Of a stretch of DNA of 64,000 nucleotides, positions 26,561 through 34,489 are shown in pieces. Each line of letters starts with the position of its first letter. The first letter of the stretch is position 1. Source of the DNA: an uncultured Clostridia bacterium (GTDB taxonomy: Bacteria; Bacillota; Clostridia; Christensenellales; Borkfalkiaceae); the NCBI GenBank assembly GCA_949282385.1, contig CASDOP010000001.1:333639-397638 (forward strand), in the 5' to 3' direction. A program made the translations under genes and the position numbers. The notes below the pieces were generated by a model. The model saw nothing but the letters and a program-made list of their open reading frames with translations. It did no database searches and was not told the origin of the DNA.

Positions 26561-28165
26561 TTAATTATAGATGTCGGGCAAATCGTTTAAAAATAGTACG
26601 GTATCGCCCTTGCCGACTATCTTCGCAAGCTCGCCTTCGGCGTCGAAGAGCGTTTTTACGACTGTGACTTTTAAAGGATCGCCGCCCGCGTCAAGGTAAC
26701 CTTGTTTTACATAGCCTACCAGAGTGTCGCCGACCAGAATTATGTGATCAAGCCCGACGAGTTTTGCACCGAGCGCGGCGTTTTCGTCAATGTCGAGCAC
26801 GCCGAGTTCGACAAGCCCCGGCGTAACGATAATTTTTGCTCCGCCGAAGGTTTTGAGGACGTTTATAGCCGCCTCCGCGCCCTTCACGTTTGCGTTGTAG
26901 CCGTCGTCGATTATGTTTATGCCGCCGCTCTTTATCAGTTGCAGGCGATGTTCTATGTAATCGAGATTGCCTATTGCCGAGCAGATGTCTTCCGCTCCGA
27001 CGCCCATTTCGTAGGCGCAGAGCGCGCATAAACCTATATTGTGCGCAGAATGTTCGCCCAGAAGTTTTGTGCGGACCTTATACTTATTTCCGCCCAGCGA
27101 AAGAGTGAAAGTAGTTCCGTCGCAGTCGCACTCAACGTCGCTCACGCAGTCGCACTTAACCTTTGCGCAATCGTAATTTTCAAACAGCGAAAAGCAATCT
27201 TCTGCTATGAACGCGCACTCTTTCGTGGCTTCAAGAATTTCCCCCTTGCCAGAAATTATATTTTCCATGGTATGGAAACTTTCGAGGTGCTGGGGGCATA
27301 TGCCCGTAATAAGCGAATAATCGGGAGGGCATATTTCGCAAAGCTGAGCTATATCCCCGACGTGGCGCGCACCCATTTCGGCTATGAATATATCAAACTT
27401 TTCCAGGTCGTTGGAATTTATCGTCATGGAAATGCCGAGCGGCGTGTTGTGCGAGCGGGGAGTTGAAAGCACCTTATACTTCGGCGAAAGGAGCTGCGCG
27501 AGAATTTTCTTCGTGCTGGTCTTGCCGTAGCTGCCCGTTATGCCTATTATTTTAAGGTCGGGGGCGGAAGCAAGTTTTGCTTTAGCCTTTTTAATATAAG
27601 AAGCATTGCGGGGCACTTCGTAAATCTTTATGAGGCTGTTTGAAAGGCACACGAGCGGAATGAGCAGCAAAGGCAGAACTGCCAGAGGCACATACCTCAT
27701 TGCCGTAAACAGCGCGTTGCCGTAACAATAGTCGGCAAAGTTCAAAAGAGTTACAAAAAGATAGGAAACTATCGCGCACACAAGCCACACGGAAGCCATG
27801 AGCCTGCCGAACCTGGGCGTGAGCGTTGCGGGACTGCGAAGCGAAAGCCTGCTGTCTGCGTAAATATACAAAACATAGAAGATTACAAAACCTGCAAGAC
27901 TGATTACAGCCGCCCACTCTCCGAGGAATGAAAAAGCAAGCGAAAGAACGCCCGAAGTCAAAAAACAACATATGGCGAGCAGAAGATGCCTGCCGACGGT
28001 GAGGTTATTTTTCTTGCGCGTCCACTCGATAAGTTTTTTATTTGAATAGAGGCAGGACTGCAGAATGCCAAGAAGTTTTGCAGACGACAAAAGCATTGCC
28101 AGCGAGAAAAACAGGGCAATCGCGACGCATTCTATTGTCTTGTCTACAGATATGAATATTCCCAT
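26561..28165 (-). CDS. murF: MurF-like ligase with N-terminal membrane domain
   Basis: 534 residues. Residues about 10-180 hold some five hydrophobic helices; the Mur ligase begins near residue 205. P-loop IGITGSYGKTSTKKI, then RSHNTPLGISM, EMGARHVGDIAQL, HLESFHTMENIISGKGEILEA and IDDGYNANVKGAEAAINVL identify UDP-MurNAc-tripeptide:D-Ala-D-Ala ligase. Canonical MurF is soluble with about 450 residues and has a uridine-binding N-terminal domain, here replaced by membrane helices. So it may work on a lipid-linked or membrane-delivered precursor, or be a paralog of MurF. It follows the hydrolase without a gap (GGAGG site) and precedes ddl. Confidence 0.85.
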   Translation of the reverse strand: MGIFISVDKTIECVAIALFFSLAMLLSSAKLLGILQSCLYSNKKLIEWTRKKNNLTVGRHLLLAICCFLTSGVLSLAFSFLGEWAAVISLAGFVIFYVLYIYADSRLSLRSPATLTPRFGRLMASVWLVCAIVSYLFVTLLNFADYCYGNALFTAMRYVPLAVLPLLLIPLVCLSNSLIKIYEVPRNASYIKKAKAKLASAPDLKIIGITGSYGKTSTKKILAQLLSPKYKVLSTPRSHNTPLGISMTINSNDLEKFDIFIAEMGARHVGDIAQLCEICPPDYSLITGICPQHLESFHTMENIISGKGEILEATKECAFIAEDCFSLFENYDCAKVKCDCVSDVECDCDGTTFTLSLGGNKYKVRTKLLGEHSAHNIGLCALCAYEMGVGAEDICSAIGNLDYIEHRLQLIKSGGINIIDDGYNANVKGAEAAINVLKTFGGAKIIVTPGLVELGVLDIDENAALGAKLVGLDHIILVGDTLVGYVKQGYLDAGGDPLKVTVVKTLFDAEGELAKIVGKGDTVLFLNDLPDIYN

Positions 28166-28888
28166 TTATTCCTCCGTAAGGAATTTTAAAACGATATCGT
28201 TGAAAGTTTTTGCGTTTTCGCAAAAACAGAAATGCCCGCCTTCAATCACCTCGAGACGGCTGTCGGCTATGCAGTCGGAAAAGATTTTTCCTTCCTCTTC
28301 CGCGGGCGTAACTTTATCCTCTTTGCCGTAAACGAGAAGGGTGCGGCAATCAATTCTGCGCGCGTACGCGCGCGCATCTTCATTGACTATTTTTTTGTAG
28401 CTCTGCCGCATAATCGGGGACAGAGCACGATATTCTTCGCTGCCGAAATGACTTTCCGCAAAGGACGGAAAAAACTTTTTTACAAACCTGTAAGCGGCAA
28501 CCTTACGGCGGTAGGCTTTTGTTCTTTGCTTTACAAGCCCCGCCCCGCCCGTTATCACGAGTTTATCTGCCAGACAATCTTTACAAAGCAGTCTGAACGC
28601 CACTCTCGCGCCGAACGAATGGGCGATTATGTGCGGAGCAGACGAACAGGTGTAAGATATAAATTTTTTCAGCCAGTCGGCGTAATCGCCTACCGACCAG
28701 GCACTCTCTATGGGCGCGGAACGCCCGAACCCCGGGAAATCGGGGATTATGACTTTAAATCCCGCGTCCGAAAAAAATTTTTTCTGATAGTAGAACGACC
28801 GTCCGTCCGACATGTAGCCGTGCAGAAAAATAATCTCTTTCCCTCTGCCCGAAACGTCGCAACCGACATATCTGCCGTCAATTAAAAT
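28166..28888 (-). CDS. Alpha/beta hydrolase with probable AUU start
   Basis: About 240 residues. Alpha/beta fold: oxyanion motif IIFLHGYMSDG, nucleophile elbow IAHSFGARV (Ser), acid YGKEDKVTP (Asp) and the C-terminal EGGHFCF (His). The first ATG (28813) falls inside the HGYM motif and would delete the first strands, so translation should begin upstream. The frame continues upstream as ILIDGRYVGCDVSGRG to the rimI stop and holds no ATG, GTG or TTG. A strong GGAGGGGG lies at 28905-28898, 9 bases before ATT at 28888, chosen here as the start. Substrate unknown; sits in the tsaE-tsaB-rimI operon. Confidence 0.75.
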   Translation of the reverse strand: MLIDGRYVGCDVSGRGKEIIFLHGYMSDGRSFYYQKKFFSDAGFKVIIPDFPGFGRSAPIESAWSVGDYADWLKKFISYTCSSAPHIIAHSFGARVAFRLLCKDCLADKLVITGGAGLVKQRTKAYRRKVAAYRFVKKFFPSFAESHFGSEEYRALSPIMRQSYKKIVNEDARAYARRIDCRTLLVYGKEDKVTPAEEEGKIFSDCIADSRLEVIEGGHFCFCENAKTFNDIVLKFLTEE

Positions 28889-28912
28889 AGAGCCGTTCCC
28901 CCTCCGAAATTT

Positions 28913-29350
28913 TTATTTGAGAGAGTATTTCATGACGAGGCAATCCTCGCCGTCCGAATAGTAACGGGTGCGGGCATAGCAACCCTTAAAGCCGCATTTT
29001 AAGTACATAGCCATTGCGGGCGCGTTGGACACGCGGACTTCGAGAAATATCTTTTCCGCGCCCTTTTCCGCGGCGCATTTTTTAAGTTCTTCTATGAGTT
29101 TTGTGCCCGTTCCTCCCCTGCGGTACTGTTCGGAAACGAAAACATTTTCTATATCGGCGGTGTCGACCGCAACGGTTATGCCGCCGAACCCGACGATTTC
29201 GTCATCCTCCGTAGCAACGAAGCCCGAAAACGCACCGTTTTCGTAGCAGGACGCAAAGACGCGGTAGCTCCACAAATCTGTTGAAAAACACTGTTTTTCA
29301 AGTTCGGAAAGAGCGAGAATATCTTCAAAGCGCCAGGGGCGTATGGTCAT
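28913..29350 (-). CDS. rimI: Ribosomal protein S18 alanine N-acetyltransferase
   Basis: 145-residue GNAT enzyme. Acetyl-CoA loop is VSEQYRRGGTGTKLIEEL; the preceding strand ENVFV and the downstream EVRVSNAPAMAMYLKCGF are as in RimI. It acetylates the N-terminus of ribosomal protein S18; in Firmicutes the gene regularly travels with tsaB and tsaE. Start overlaps the tsaB stop by four bases. Substrate assignment rests on gene order plus family similarity. Confidence 0.9.
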   Translation of the reverse strand: MTIRPWRFEDILALSELEKQCFSTDLWSYRVFASCYENGAFSGFVATEDDEIVGFGGITVAVDTADIENVFVSEQYRRGGTGTKLIEELKKCAAEKGAEKIFLEVRVSNAPAMAMYLKCGFKGCYARTRYYSDGEDCLVMKYSLK

Positions 29351-29952
29351 TTTCTCGCCTCCTCCGCCTGGCTTTTGCGGACATAGAGCGCGTGAACGGT
29401 ATCCGTAAGATTATCCGAGAGGGCGCACACCGCATTGAAAAGGCAATCGCCCGCGTTAAGTTTTGTATAATTTTCGAGCGGCAGCTCTTCGAAGCCGTAG
29501 ACGGGAACGCCGAGTGAATTTATATAATCGCCCGATACGTAGCAGGGCGAAATATTTACTTTTTTATCCGCGCCGTAGCCGCACAGATAATACATGCCGT
29601 GCATGGCGTCTATGGCGACGGCGAAGTTGCCGCAACTATCTACATTGTATGCAATGAGGTCGAACGAAGTTACGCCGAGCAGTTTTTTGCCAGAGGCAAA
29701 AGCCATGCCTTTGGCGGCGGATATGCCTATTCTTATTCCCGTAAACGAACCCGGACCCGTAACGGCGGCAAAAAAGTCGCAATCCTGCGGCTTCATGCCC
29801 GCCTGCTTCAACGCTTCGTCTATTTCTCCCATGAGTATGACGGAATGTTTCATGGCGCACTCGTCCGTATAACGACGCACAATTTTATCGCCTCGCCTGG
29901 CTATGACCGTAAGATGTTTCGACGAAGTGTCCACAGCCAGAAAATCAGTCAT
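29347..29952 (-). CDS. tsaB: tRNA threonylcarbamoyladenosine protein TsaB
   Basis: 201 residues. ASKHA-fold partner of TsaD in t6A37 modification of ANN-decoding tRNAs. Begins FLAVDTSSKHLTVIA, with CAMKHSVILMGEID and the core VTGPGSFTGIRIGISAAKGMA. It has no catalytic metal site, as usual for TsaB. The start overlaps tsaE by eight bases. tsaD is not in this window. Confidence 0.95.
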   Translation of the reverse strand: MTDFLAVDTSSKHLTVIARRGDKIVRRYTDECAMKHSVILMGEIDEALKQAGMKPQDCDFFAAVTGPGSFTGIRIGISAAKGMAFASGKKLLGVTSFDLIAYNVDSCGNFAVAIDAMHGMYYLCGYGADKKVNISPCYVSGDYINSLGVPVYGFEELPLENYTKLNAGDCLFNAVCALSDNLTDTVHALYVRKSQAEEARK

Positions 29953-30349
29953 ACTCTATCATCCTCGCGTTTTCGGAAATTTTGGATATGGTAACTTTTT
30001 TGTAGTTTTGGGGAAGAACGTCTTGAATGTTGCTCGCCCATTCGATGAGGCATATTCCGTCGGCATAGAAGTAATCACACAGTCCTAAAGCCTCTGCCTG
30101 TTCGCCACAACTTAAGCGGTAACAATCGTAATGGTACAGTTTGCCGCCGTAATCGTTCATATAGGCATATGTGGGCGAGGTGATCTCATCGGTTATTCCC
30201 AAACCGAGAGCCACGCCCTTGGCAAAGACCGTTTTGCCCGCGCCCATATCGCCTTCCAGCACAACCACGTCGCCGCCCTTCAACGATTTTGCATATTGTT
30301 CGGCAAAGCGCAACGTCTGCTCTTCGCCCCGAGAAATAAAACTTGCCAT
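29945..30349 (-). CDS. tsaE: tRNA threonylcarbamoyladenosine ATPase TsaE
   Basis: 134 residues. Small P-loop ATPase that resets the TsaB-TsaD complex. Walker A is LEGDMGAGKTVFAKG; SPTYAYMNDY and HYDCYRLS are also conserved. It heads the operon tsaE-tsaB-rimI-hydrolase-murF-like-ddl, in which all gaps from tsaE to murF are short or overlapping. No ribosome-binding site; the -10 box ends eight bases before the ATG. Confidence 0.95.
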   Translation of the reverse strand: MASFISRGEEQTLRFAEQYAKSLKGGDVVVLEGDMGAGKTVFAKGVALGLGITDEITSPTYAYMNDYGGKLYHYDCYRLSCGEQAEALGLCDYFYADGICLIEWASNIQDVLPQNYKKVTISKISENARMIEYD

Positions 30350-30357
30350 ACGCTTAT

Positions 30358-30386
30358 ATTATAACGCGCAAGGCAAGTTTTTGCAA
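30358..30386 (-). promoter_or_regulatory. tsaE promoter, apparently leaderless
   Basis: Minus strand TTGCAA (30386-30381), 17 bases, TATAAT (30363-30358), then 8 bases to the ATG at 30349, with no purine-rich site between. Confidence 0.65.
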
Positions 30387-30433
30387 TAATATACAGTTGT
30401 TTTTTTAAATGAATGATTTATCGCGAGGGTAAA

Positions 30434-31210
30434 TCAGATTGCGTCGTAAAGGAAATATCTCAAAAGTATTGCCGCAATAACGGCGAGAAGAATGACAGAG
30501 AGAATTATGATTACTTTTATGTTTGTATTTCTCGTCTGTTCCGCCGTTCTTTCCTTCTTGGGGGAAAGTTTTGCGTTGAGCCTGTTGATTACTACCGATA
30601 TATGCTTATATACGGGCAGAACGACGAGAGCGGCTATGATACATCTGAGCGCATTGAAAGGAAGCACCGCGCACCACAGATAGTAAGTATAGAAGTTTTC
30701 TACCGTTACTTCAGTTCTGAAAAGTTCGCTCATTATTGTGAGCATTATGTTCCAGTTGCCGCCGAAGAACAGTTGAAGATACAGCGGAACGAGCACCAGC
30801 CAGTTTGCCAGAATGCCTACTGCCGTTGAGCAGACCGAGCCGACCACAAGTCCGACGAGCGCGCCTTTGAATGTGCGGTGATACTTATAGATAAGTCCCG
30901 CGGGGACTACGAGAGCGCATCCGAGCAGCAGGTCGGCGAAGTCGCCTACGAACATCGTAGAAGTACCCGTGAGCAGAAGTTCGAGAAGAATTTTAACTCC
31001 CACTATTATCGCGCCTGACAGAGGACCGAGCGCAAAAGTACCGATGAGCGCAGGGATGTCAGAAAGGTTGATTTCGAGCCAGCTGGGAAAGATGGGCAAC
31101 GAAAATTTTAAAATGTAAAGAATTGTTGCGATAGCGGAAAATATTGCAATTACCGCTATGCGGGTAGAGTTGAGATACTTTGCTCTTCCCGCAACGTTTG
31201 TCTGTTCCAT
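30434..31210 (-). CDS. ribU: ECF transporter S component for riboflavin
   Basis: 258 residues, about six membrane helices. After a short tail (STRIAVIAIFSAIATIL, typical AxxxA region for docking to EcfT) the substrate-binding helices contain the RibU-like LEINLSDIPALIGTFALGP and VYKH. A C-terminal extension of about 40 residues adds a further hydrophobic helix (IKVIIILSVILLAVIAAILL), which is longer than usual. Riboflavin specificity is supported by the FMN riboswitch directly upstream. It needs an EcfAA'T module, not seen in this window. The start has AAGGAG. Confidence 0.9.
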   Translation of the reverse strand: MEQTNVAGRAKYLNSTRIAVIAIFSAIATILYILKFSLPIFPSWLEINLSDIPALIGTFALGPLSGAIIVGVKILLELLLTGTSTMFVGDFADLLLGCALVVPAGLIYKYHRTFKGALVGLVVGSVCSTAVGILANWLVLVPLYLQLFFGGNWNIMLTIMSELFRTEVTVENFYTYYLWCAVLPFNALRCIIAALVVLPVYKHISVVINRLNAKLSPKKERTAEQTRNTNIKVIIILSVILLAVIAAILLRYFLYDAI

Positions 31211-31253
31211 ATAAGAACTCCTTAAAAAATATTTTTAAAGATATTCTTTGTAA

Positions 31254-31336
31254 TTCAATCGCCCCGAAAACGATATGTTTTCGGGGCGATTGAAAGCCGT
31301 TCGCAAATAAATACGCCCCGCAAAAAATGCGGGGCG
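31254..31336 (-). promoter_or_regulatory. Two tandem hairpins between the FMN aptamer and ribU
   Basis: A 9-bp stem CGCCCCGCA/TGCGGGGCG at 31314-31336 follows the aptamer, then an 18-bp perfect stem at 31254-31294 with a 5-base loop, both containing CGCCCC. Neither has a long U-run. One is likely the expression platform; the two together could form mutually exclusive folds. Confidence 0.6.
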
Positions 31337-31362
31337 AAAGCATGCTTTAACTGCTTGATTAA

Positions 31363-31498
31363 TTCTTTTTCCATCCGGACTATACCGTCGGTTTCGGATT
31401 TACACCGAATCGGGAAAGCTGAAAAACAGCTTTCGTCGCAGACTTATGTACTTTGATACAATCACTGCCGGTGAGGAATTTCGCCTCGCCCCAAAGAA
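31363..31498 (-). ncRNA. FMN riboswitch (RFN element)
   Basis: On the minus strand the conserved RFN blocks appear in order: CTTTGGGGCGAGGCGAAATT, CACCGGCAGT, GTCTGCGAC, a variable hairpin, GATTCGGTGTAAATCCG, and ACCGACGGTATAGTCCGGAT. It senses FMN and should switch off ribU when flavin is plentiful. Confidence 0.97.
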
Positions 31499-31518
31499 TA
31501 ACTTTAAATTGTAATTTT

Positions 31519-31547
31519 ATTATATATGCGCAAACGGCGCATGTCAA
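31519..31547 (-). promoter_or_regulatory. Consensus promoter of the ribU leader
   Basis: Minus strand TTGACA (31547-31542), 17 bases, TATAAT (31524-31519). Perfect sigma-A consensus, about 20 bases before the first aptamer strand. Confidence 0.9.
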
Positions 31548-31590
31548 TTATTTTGAAGCGCCGTTTTTAATATATGCTATATAATATTAA

Positions 31591-32421
31591 TTACTCGCCC
31601 GACCTGTCGAATATTACCATGAACGCGCCCTTGAAAAGTATTTTTGTATCCAACCAGAGCGACTGATTTTTTATATATTCGATGTCAAGCTCCACCCACT
31701 TATCAAAACTTACCGAATTGCGGTTTTTCTGTATCTGCCAGAGGCACAAAAGTCCGCCTTTGACATCCAGCCTGTGCATCTGATAGGACGTGTACTGCTC
31801 GACCTCCATGGGTATGGGAGGGCGGGGGCCGACTACGGACATTGTACCGTTAAGTATATTGAAAAGCTGGGGAAGTTCGTCGAGGGAAAGTTTTCTGAGT
31901 ACCCGTCCCACCTTTGTTATGCGGGGGTCGTTCTTTATCTTGAAGACGGGACCGTCCGCTTCGTTAAGTCCTGCGTCTATGAGACTTTGCTTCTGCCCTT
32001 CTGCGCCCACGCACATGGTGCGTATTTTGTAGCAGTTGAATATCTTTCCGTCCTTGCCCACTCTCTTCGAAACATATATGGGATTGGAAAAGTCTTCCAG
32101 CCACTTTATGAGCATAATTATGAGGATCAGCCACGAAAAGACAAGTATGACCGCGAGCGAAGAAAGTATATCGAACGTCCTCTTGGAAAACAGGTACAGC
32201 CCGTACCTTGCGCCTGACTTTCTTATAGGCACATACTCCTCTCTGCCGACGCAGCGCATACAGCCTTTGCTTTCCTGCACGAAAGACATCGGCGCGGGCA
32301 ACGCCGCCGCATCCGCAGCCGCTTGCTCTTCCGCCGCTTCTACGATATCTTTATTAAGTTTTTCAGCATCGTCGGGCGAATTTAAGCTTTCGCACGATGT
32401 TTGTTTGTTTTCTTCGATCAT
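31591..32421 (-). CDS. Polyprenyl-phosphate sugar-1-phosphate transferase 1
   Basis: 276 residues. Bacterial sugar transferase (WbaP/WcaJ/PglC type) that moves a sugar phosphate from a nucleotide sugar to undecaprenyl phosphate, starting a surface glycan. An Ala/Glu-rich N-terminal tail of about 75 residues precedes one membrane segment (SLAVILVFSWLILIIML), then KRVGKDGKIFNCYKIRTM, the catalytic Asp-Glu in LSLDELPQLFNIL, and SVVGPRPPIP. Last gene of the polysaccharide cluster. No clear ribosome-binding site; a small hairpin (GACGGC/GCCGTC) precedes the start. The 199-base gap to glf has no gene. Confidence 0.92.
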   Translation of the reverse strand: MIEENKQTSCESLNSPDDAEKLNKDIVEAAEEQAAADAAALPAPMSFVQESKGCMRCVGREEYVPIRKSGARYGLYLFSKRTFDILSSLAVILVFSWLILIIMLIKWLEDFSNPIYVSKRVGKDGKIFNCYKIRTMCVGAEGQKQSLIDAGLNEADGPVFKIKNDPRITKVGRVLRKLSLDELPQLFNILNGTMSVVGPRPPIPMEVEQYTSYQMHRLDVKGGLLCLWQIQKNRNSVSFDKWVELDIEYIKNQSLWLDTKILFKGAFMVIFDRSGE

Positions 32422-32620
32422 TTGTTGATTGCTAAGACGGCAAACGCCGTCGTCATTTATTACAGTTTTATTTTATCATAAACTTCGTCGGGCTTGCAAT
32501 AAAATGAATGGATATTTTTAACTTTTTTTCATGCAGACTCGTTACATATAGTTTGCGTTTCCCGACGGGAAATTATATAAGGTAATATATTCTATAATCG
32601 TTGCCGCTATACTAAAAAAA

Positions 32621-33715
32621 TTAAAGACTTTCACACAGCTTTAAAGCCTCGGATATTACCTTGTCCATATCGTAATACTTATATCTGCCCAGCCTGCCGC
32701 CGAAGTAGACGCCTTCAAGTTTTTCCGCCTCCGCAAGATAGCGCGCGCTGAGCGCGTCGTTCCTCTCGTCGTTAATCGGATAATAGGGTTCGGAACCCTT
32801 GTCCGAGCAGGGATATTCCCTTGTTATTACGGTTTTATCCGAAGTGCAATCGCGCCCTTCAAAATGTCTGTGCTCTATAATTCTCGTATAGGGTACTTCA
32901 TATTCCGTATAGTTGACGACTGCGTTGCCCTGATAGTTGGCACAATCGAGAACCTCGCTTTCAAAGCGAAGACTGCGGTACTCGAGCACGCCGAACTTAT
33001 AGCCGAAATACGCATCGAGCTGACCGGTATATATTACCTTATCCGCCTGAGCTTCAAGTTCCTTTCTGTGAGCGAAAAAGTCGCAGCCGAGGCGCACTTC
33101 CGAGCCTTTCAATAATTTTTCTATTATAGCCGTATATCCGCCGACGGGTATGCCCTGATACCTGTCGGAAAAATAGTTGTTGTCGTATGTAAGACGGACG
33201 GGCAATCTCTTTATTATGAATGCGGGAAGCTGGCTGCAAGGCCTGCCCCACTGCTTTGCCGTGTAACCTTTTACCAGTTTTTCGTATATCGTTCTGCCGA
33301 CTAAATTTATCGCCTGCTCTTCGAGGTTGGACGGATTTTCCACGTTTTCCGTGCGCCGTTCCTCCTCTATCTTTTCAAGAGCCTGCGCAGGCGTCTTTAC
33401 GCCCCAAAGCTTGGAAAAGGTGTTCATGTTGAAGGGAAGATTGTAAAGTTCGTCCTTATATATAGCTATGGGACTGTTGACGAAATTGTTGAACTCCGCA
33501 AAAGAATTGACATAGTCCCACACCTTTTTGTCCGAAGTATGAAAAATGTGCGCGCCGTAGACGTGGACGTTTATTCCCTCCACGTTTTCGGTATATACGT
33601 TTCCGCCTATATGAGTGCGCTTGTCTATGACGAGGCACTTTTTGCCTTTTGCCGTAAGCTCGTGCGCGCAGACCGCGCCGAAAAGTCCGCTTCCGACTAT
33701 GAGATAATCGTACAT
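32621..33715 (-). CDS. glf: UDP-galactopyranose mutase
   Basis: 364 residues from the ATG at 33715, which has an AAAGG site; the 39-residue upstream extension is rejected. Flavoenzyme interconverting UDP-galactopyranose and UDP-galactofuranose. FAD Rossmann motif YDYLIVGSGLFGAV, then VIDKRTHIGGN, YGAHIFHT, KGYTAKQWG, VRLTYDNNYFSDRYQGIP and C-terminal YFGGRLGRYKYYDMD are all present. It implies galactofuranose in the glycan made by this cluster. Confidence 0.97.
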   Translation of the reverse strand: MYDYLIVGSGLFGAVCAHELTAKGKKCLVIDKRTHIGGNVYTENVEGINVHVYGAHIFHTSDKKVWDYVNSFAEFNNFVNSPIAIYKDELYNLPFNMNTFSKLWGVKTPAQALEKIEEERRTENVENPSNLEEQAINLVGRTIYEKLVKGYTAKQWGRPCSQLPAFIIKRLPVRLTYDNNYFSDRYQGIPVGGYTAIIEKLLKGSEVRLGCDFFAHRKELEAQADKVIYTGQLDAYFGYKFGVLEYRSLRFESEVLDCANYQGNAVVNYTEYEVPYTRIIEHRHFEGRDCTSDKTVITREYPCSDKGSEPYYPINDERNDALSARYLAEAEKLEGVYFGGRLGRYKYYDMDKVISEALKLCESL

Positions 33716-33735
33716 GCTGTTTACCTTTGATTTTT

Positions 33736-34488
33736 TCAGGTTTTGATGCCTATCATTCTTAAAACCTTTCGCACGGCGGTGGAAAATTTGTTTTCGCCCA
33801 CTATGTGAACGGGATAGCATTTTACCCTGCAATCATTCTTTTTGAGGTACACGGCGAACAAAAATTCGCCGAGGTAGCCGTAAAAACGGCGCTGAACGCT
33901 GTTGTAGCCCGTAAGGTCGACATGCTTTTCAAGTTCGTCGAGTATGGAAAACAACCATGAGTAATATTCGTCCCACTTCTCTTTGGTGCATATGAACATA
34001 TTGAGAAGGTGCGTCTTTCTGCCCGACATAATTTCGTCGAACGATGAGAGATACTGCGGGCAGACGTCGGAAATGACTGTGCGAAGGGCGTCAAGGTCGG
34101 TTTCGCGCAGCACCTCTTCGAGAAAGTGTTCCCTTATCGTCTTGACCGTCTTATACTCTTTGGTGGTGATGAAATCGTATTTTGTTAAGAGTTTTTCGGC
34201 TTTTTCCGCCGTTATGTAGTGCTTTACGGACGAGGAAAAACGGTTTGTCGTGAGAAATCTTCTGTAATGCGCCAGCCCGACGATGTTGTTCGTCTTATCG
34301 TTTTTCCATATCCAGTAAGCGGCGGTAAGTTCGCAATAGTTTTCGTTTTTGAGCGAAATATTGTCGCTGCCGAGAGCATCGTTGAGCGGGCAGAAAACCT
34401 CGTTTTTTGCCGCGTTTACCTGAAAATATTCGTAATTTTCAGGCAAGGGGTTGGAACAGGGTTTATGCGTTACGACATAGACTTTCAT
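33736..34488 (-). CDS. DUF4422-family glycosyltransferase
   Basis: 250 residues. Matches the DUF4422 capsule-cluster transferases: KVYVVTHKPC start, LNDALGSDNISLKNENYCELTA (in two blocks), the hallmark YWIWKNDKTNNIVGLAHYRRFL, then NMFICTKEKWDEYYSWLF and the C-terminal RFYGYLGEFLFAVYL. Soluble, no membrane segment. The sugar transferred is unknown. It has an AAGGAA site and lies between two cluster members in the same direction. Confidence 0.88.
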   Translation of the reverse strand: MKVYVVTHKPCSNPLPENYEYFQVNAAKNEVFCPLNDALGSDNISLKNENYCELTAAYWIWKNDKTNNIVGLAHYRRFLTTNRFSSSVKHYITAEKAEKLLTKYDFITTKEYKTVKTIREHFLEEVLRETDLDALRTVISDVCPQYLSSFDEIMSGRKTHLLNMFICTKEKWDEYYSWLFSILDELEKHVDLTGYNSVQRRFYGYLGEFLFAVYLKKNDCRVKCYPVHIVGENKFSTAVRKVLRMIGIKT

Positions 34489-34489
34489 G

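Noticed and set aside
28166..28813. Alpha/beta hydrolase starting at the first ATG
   Set aside because: This start splits the oxyanion motif and drops the first strands of the fold.
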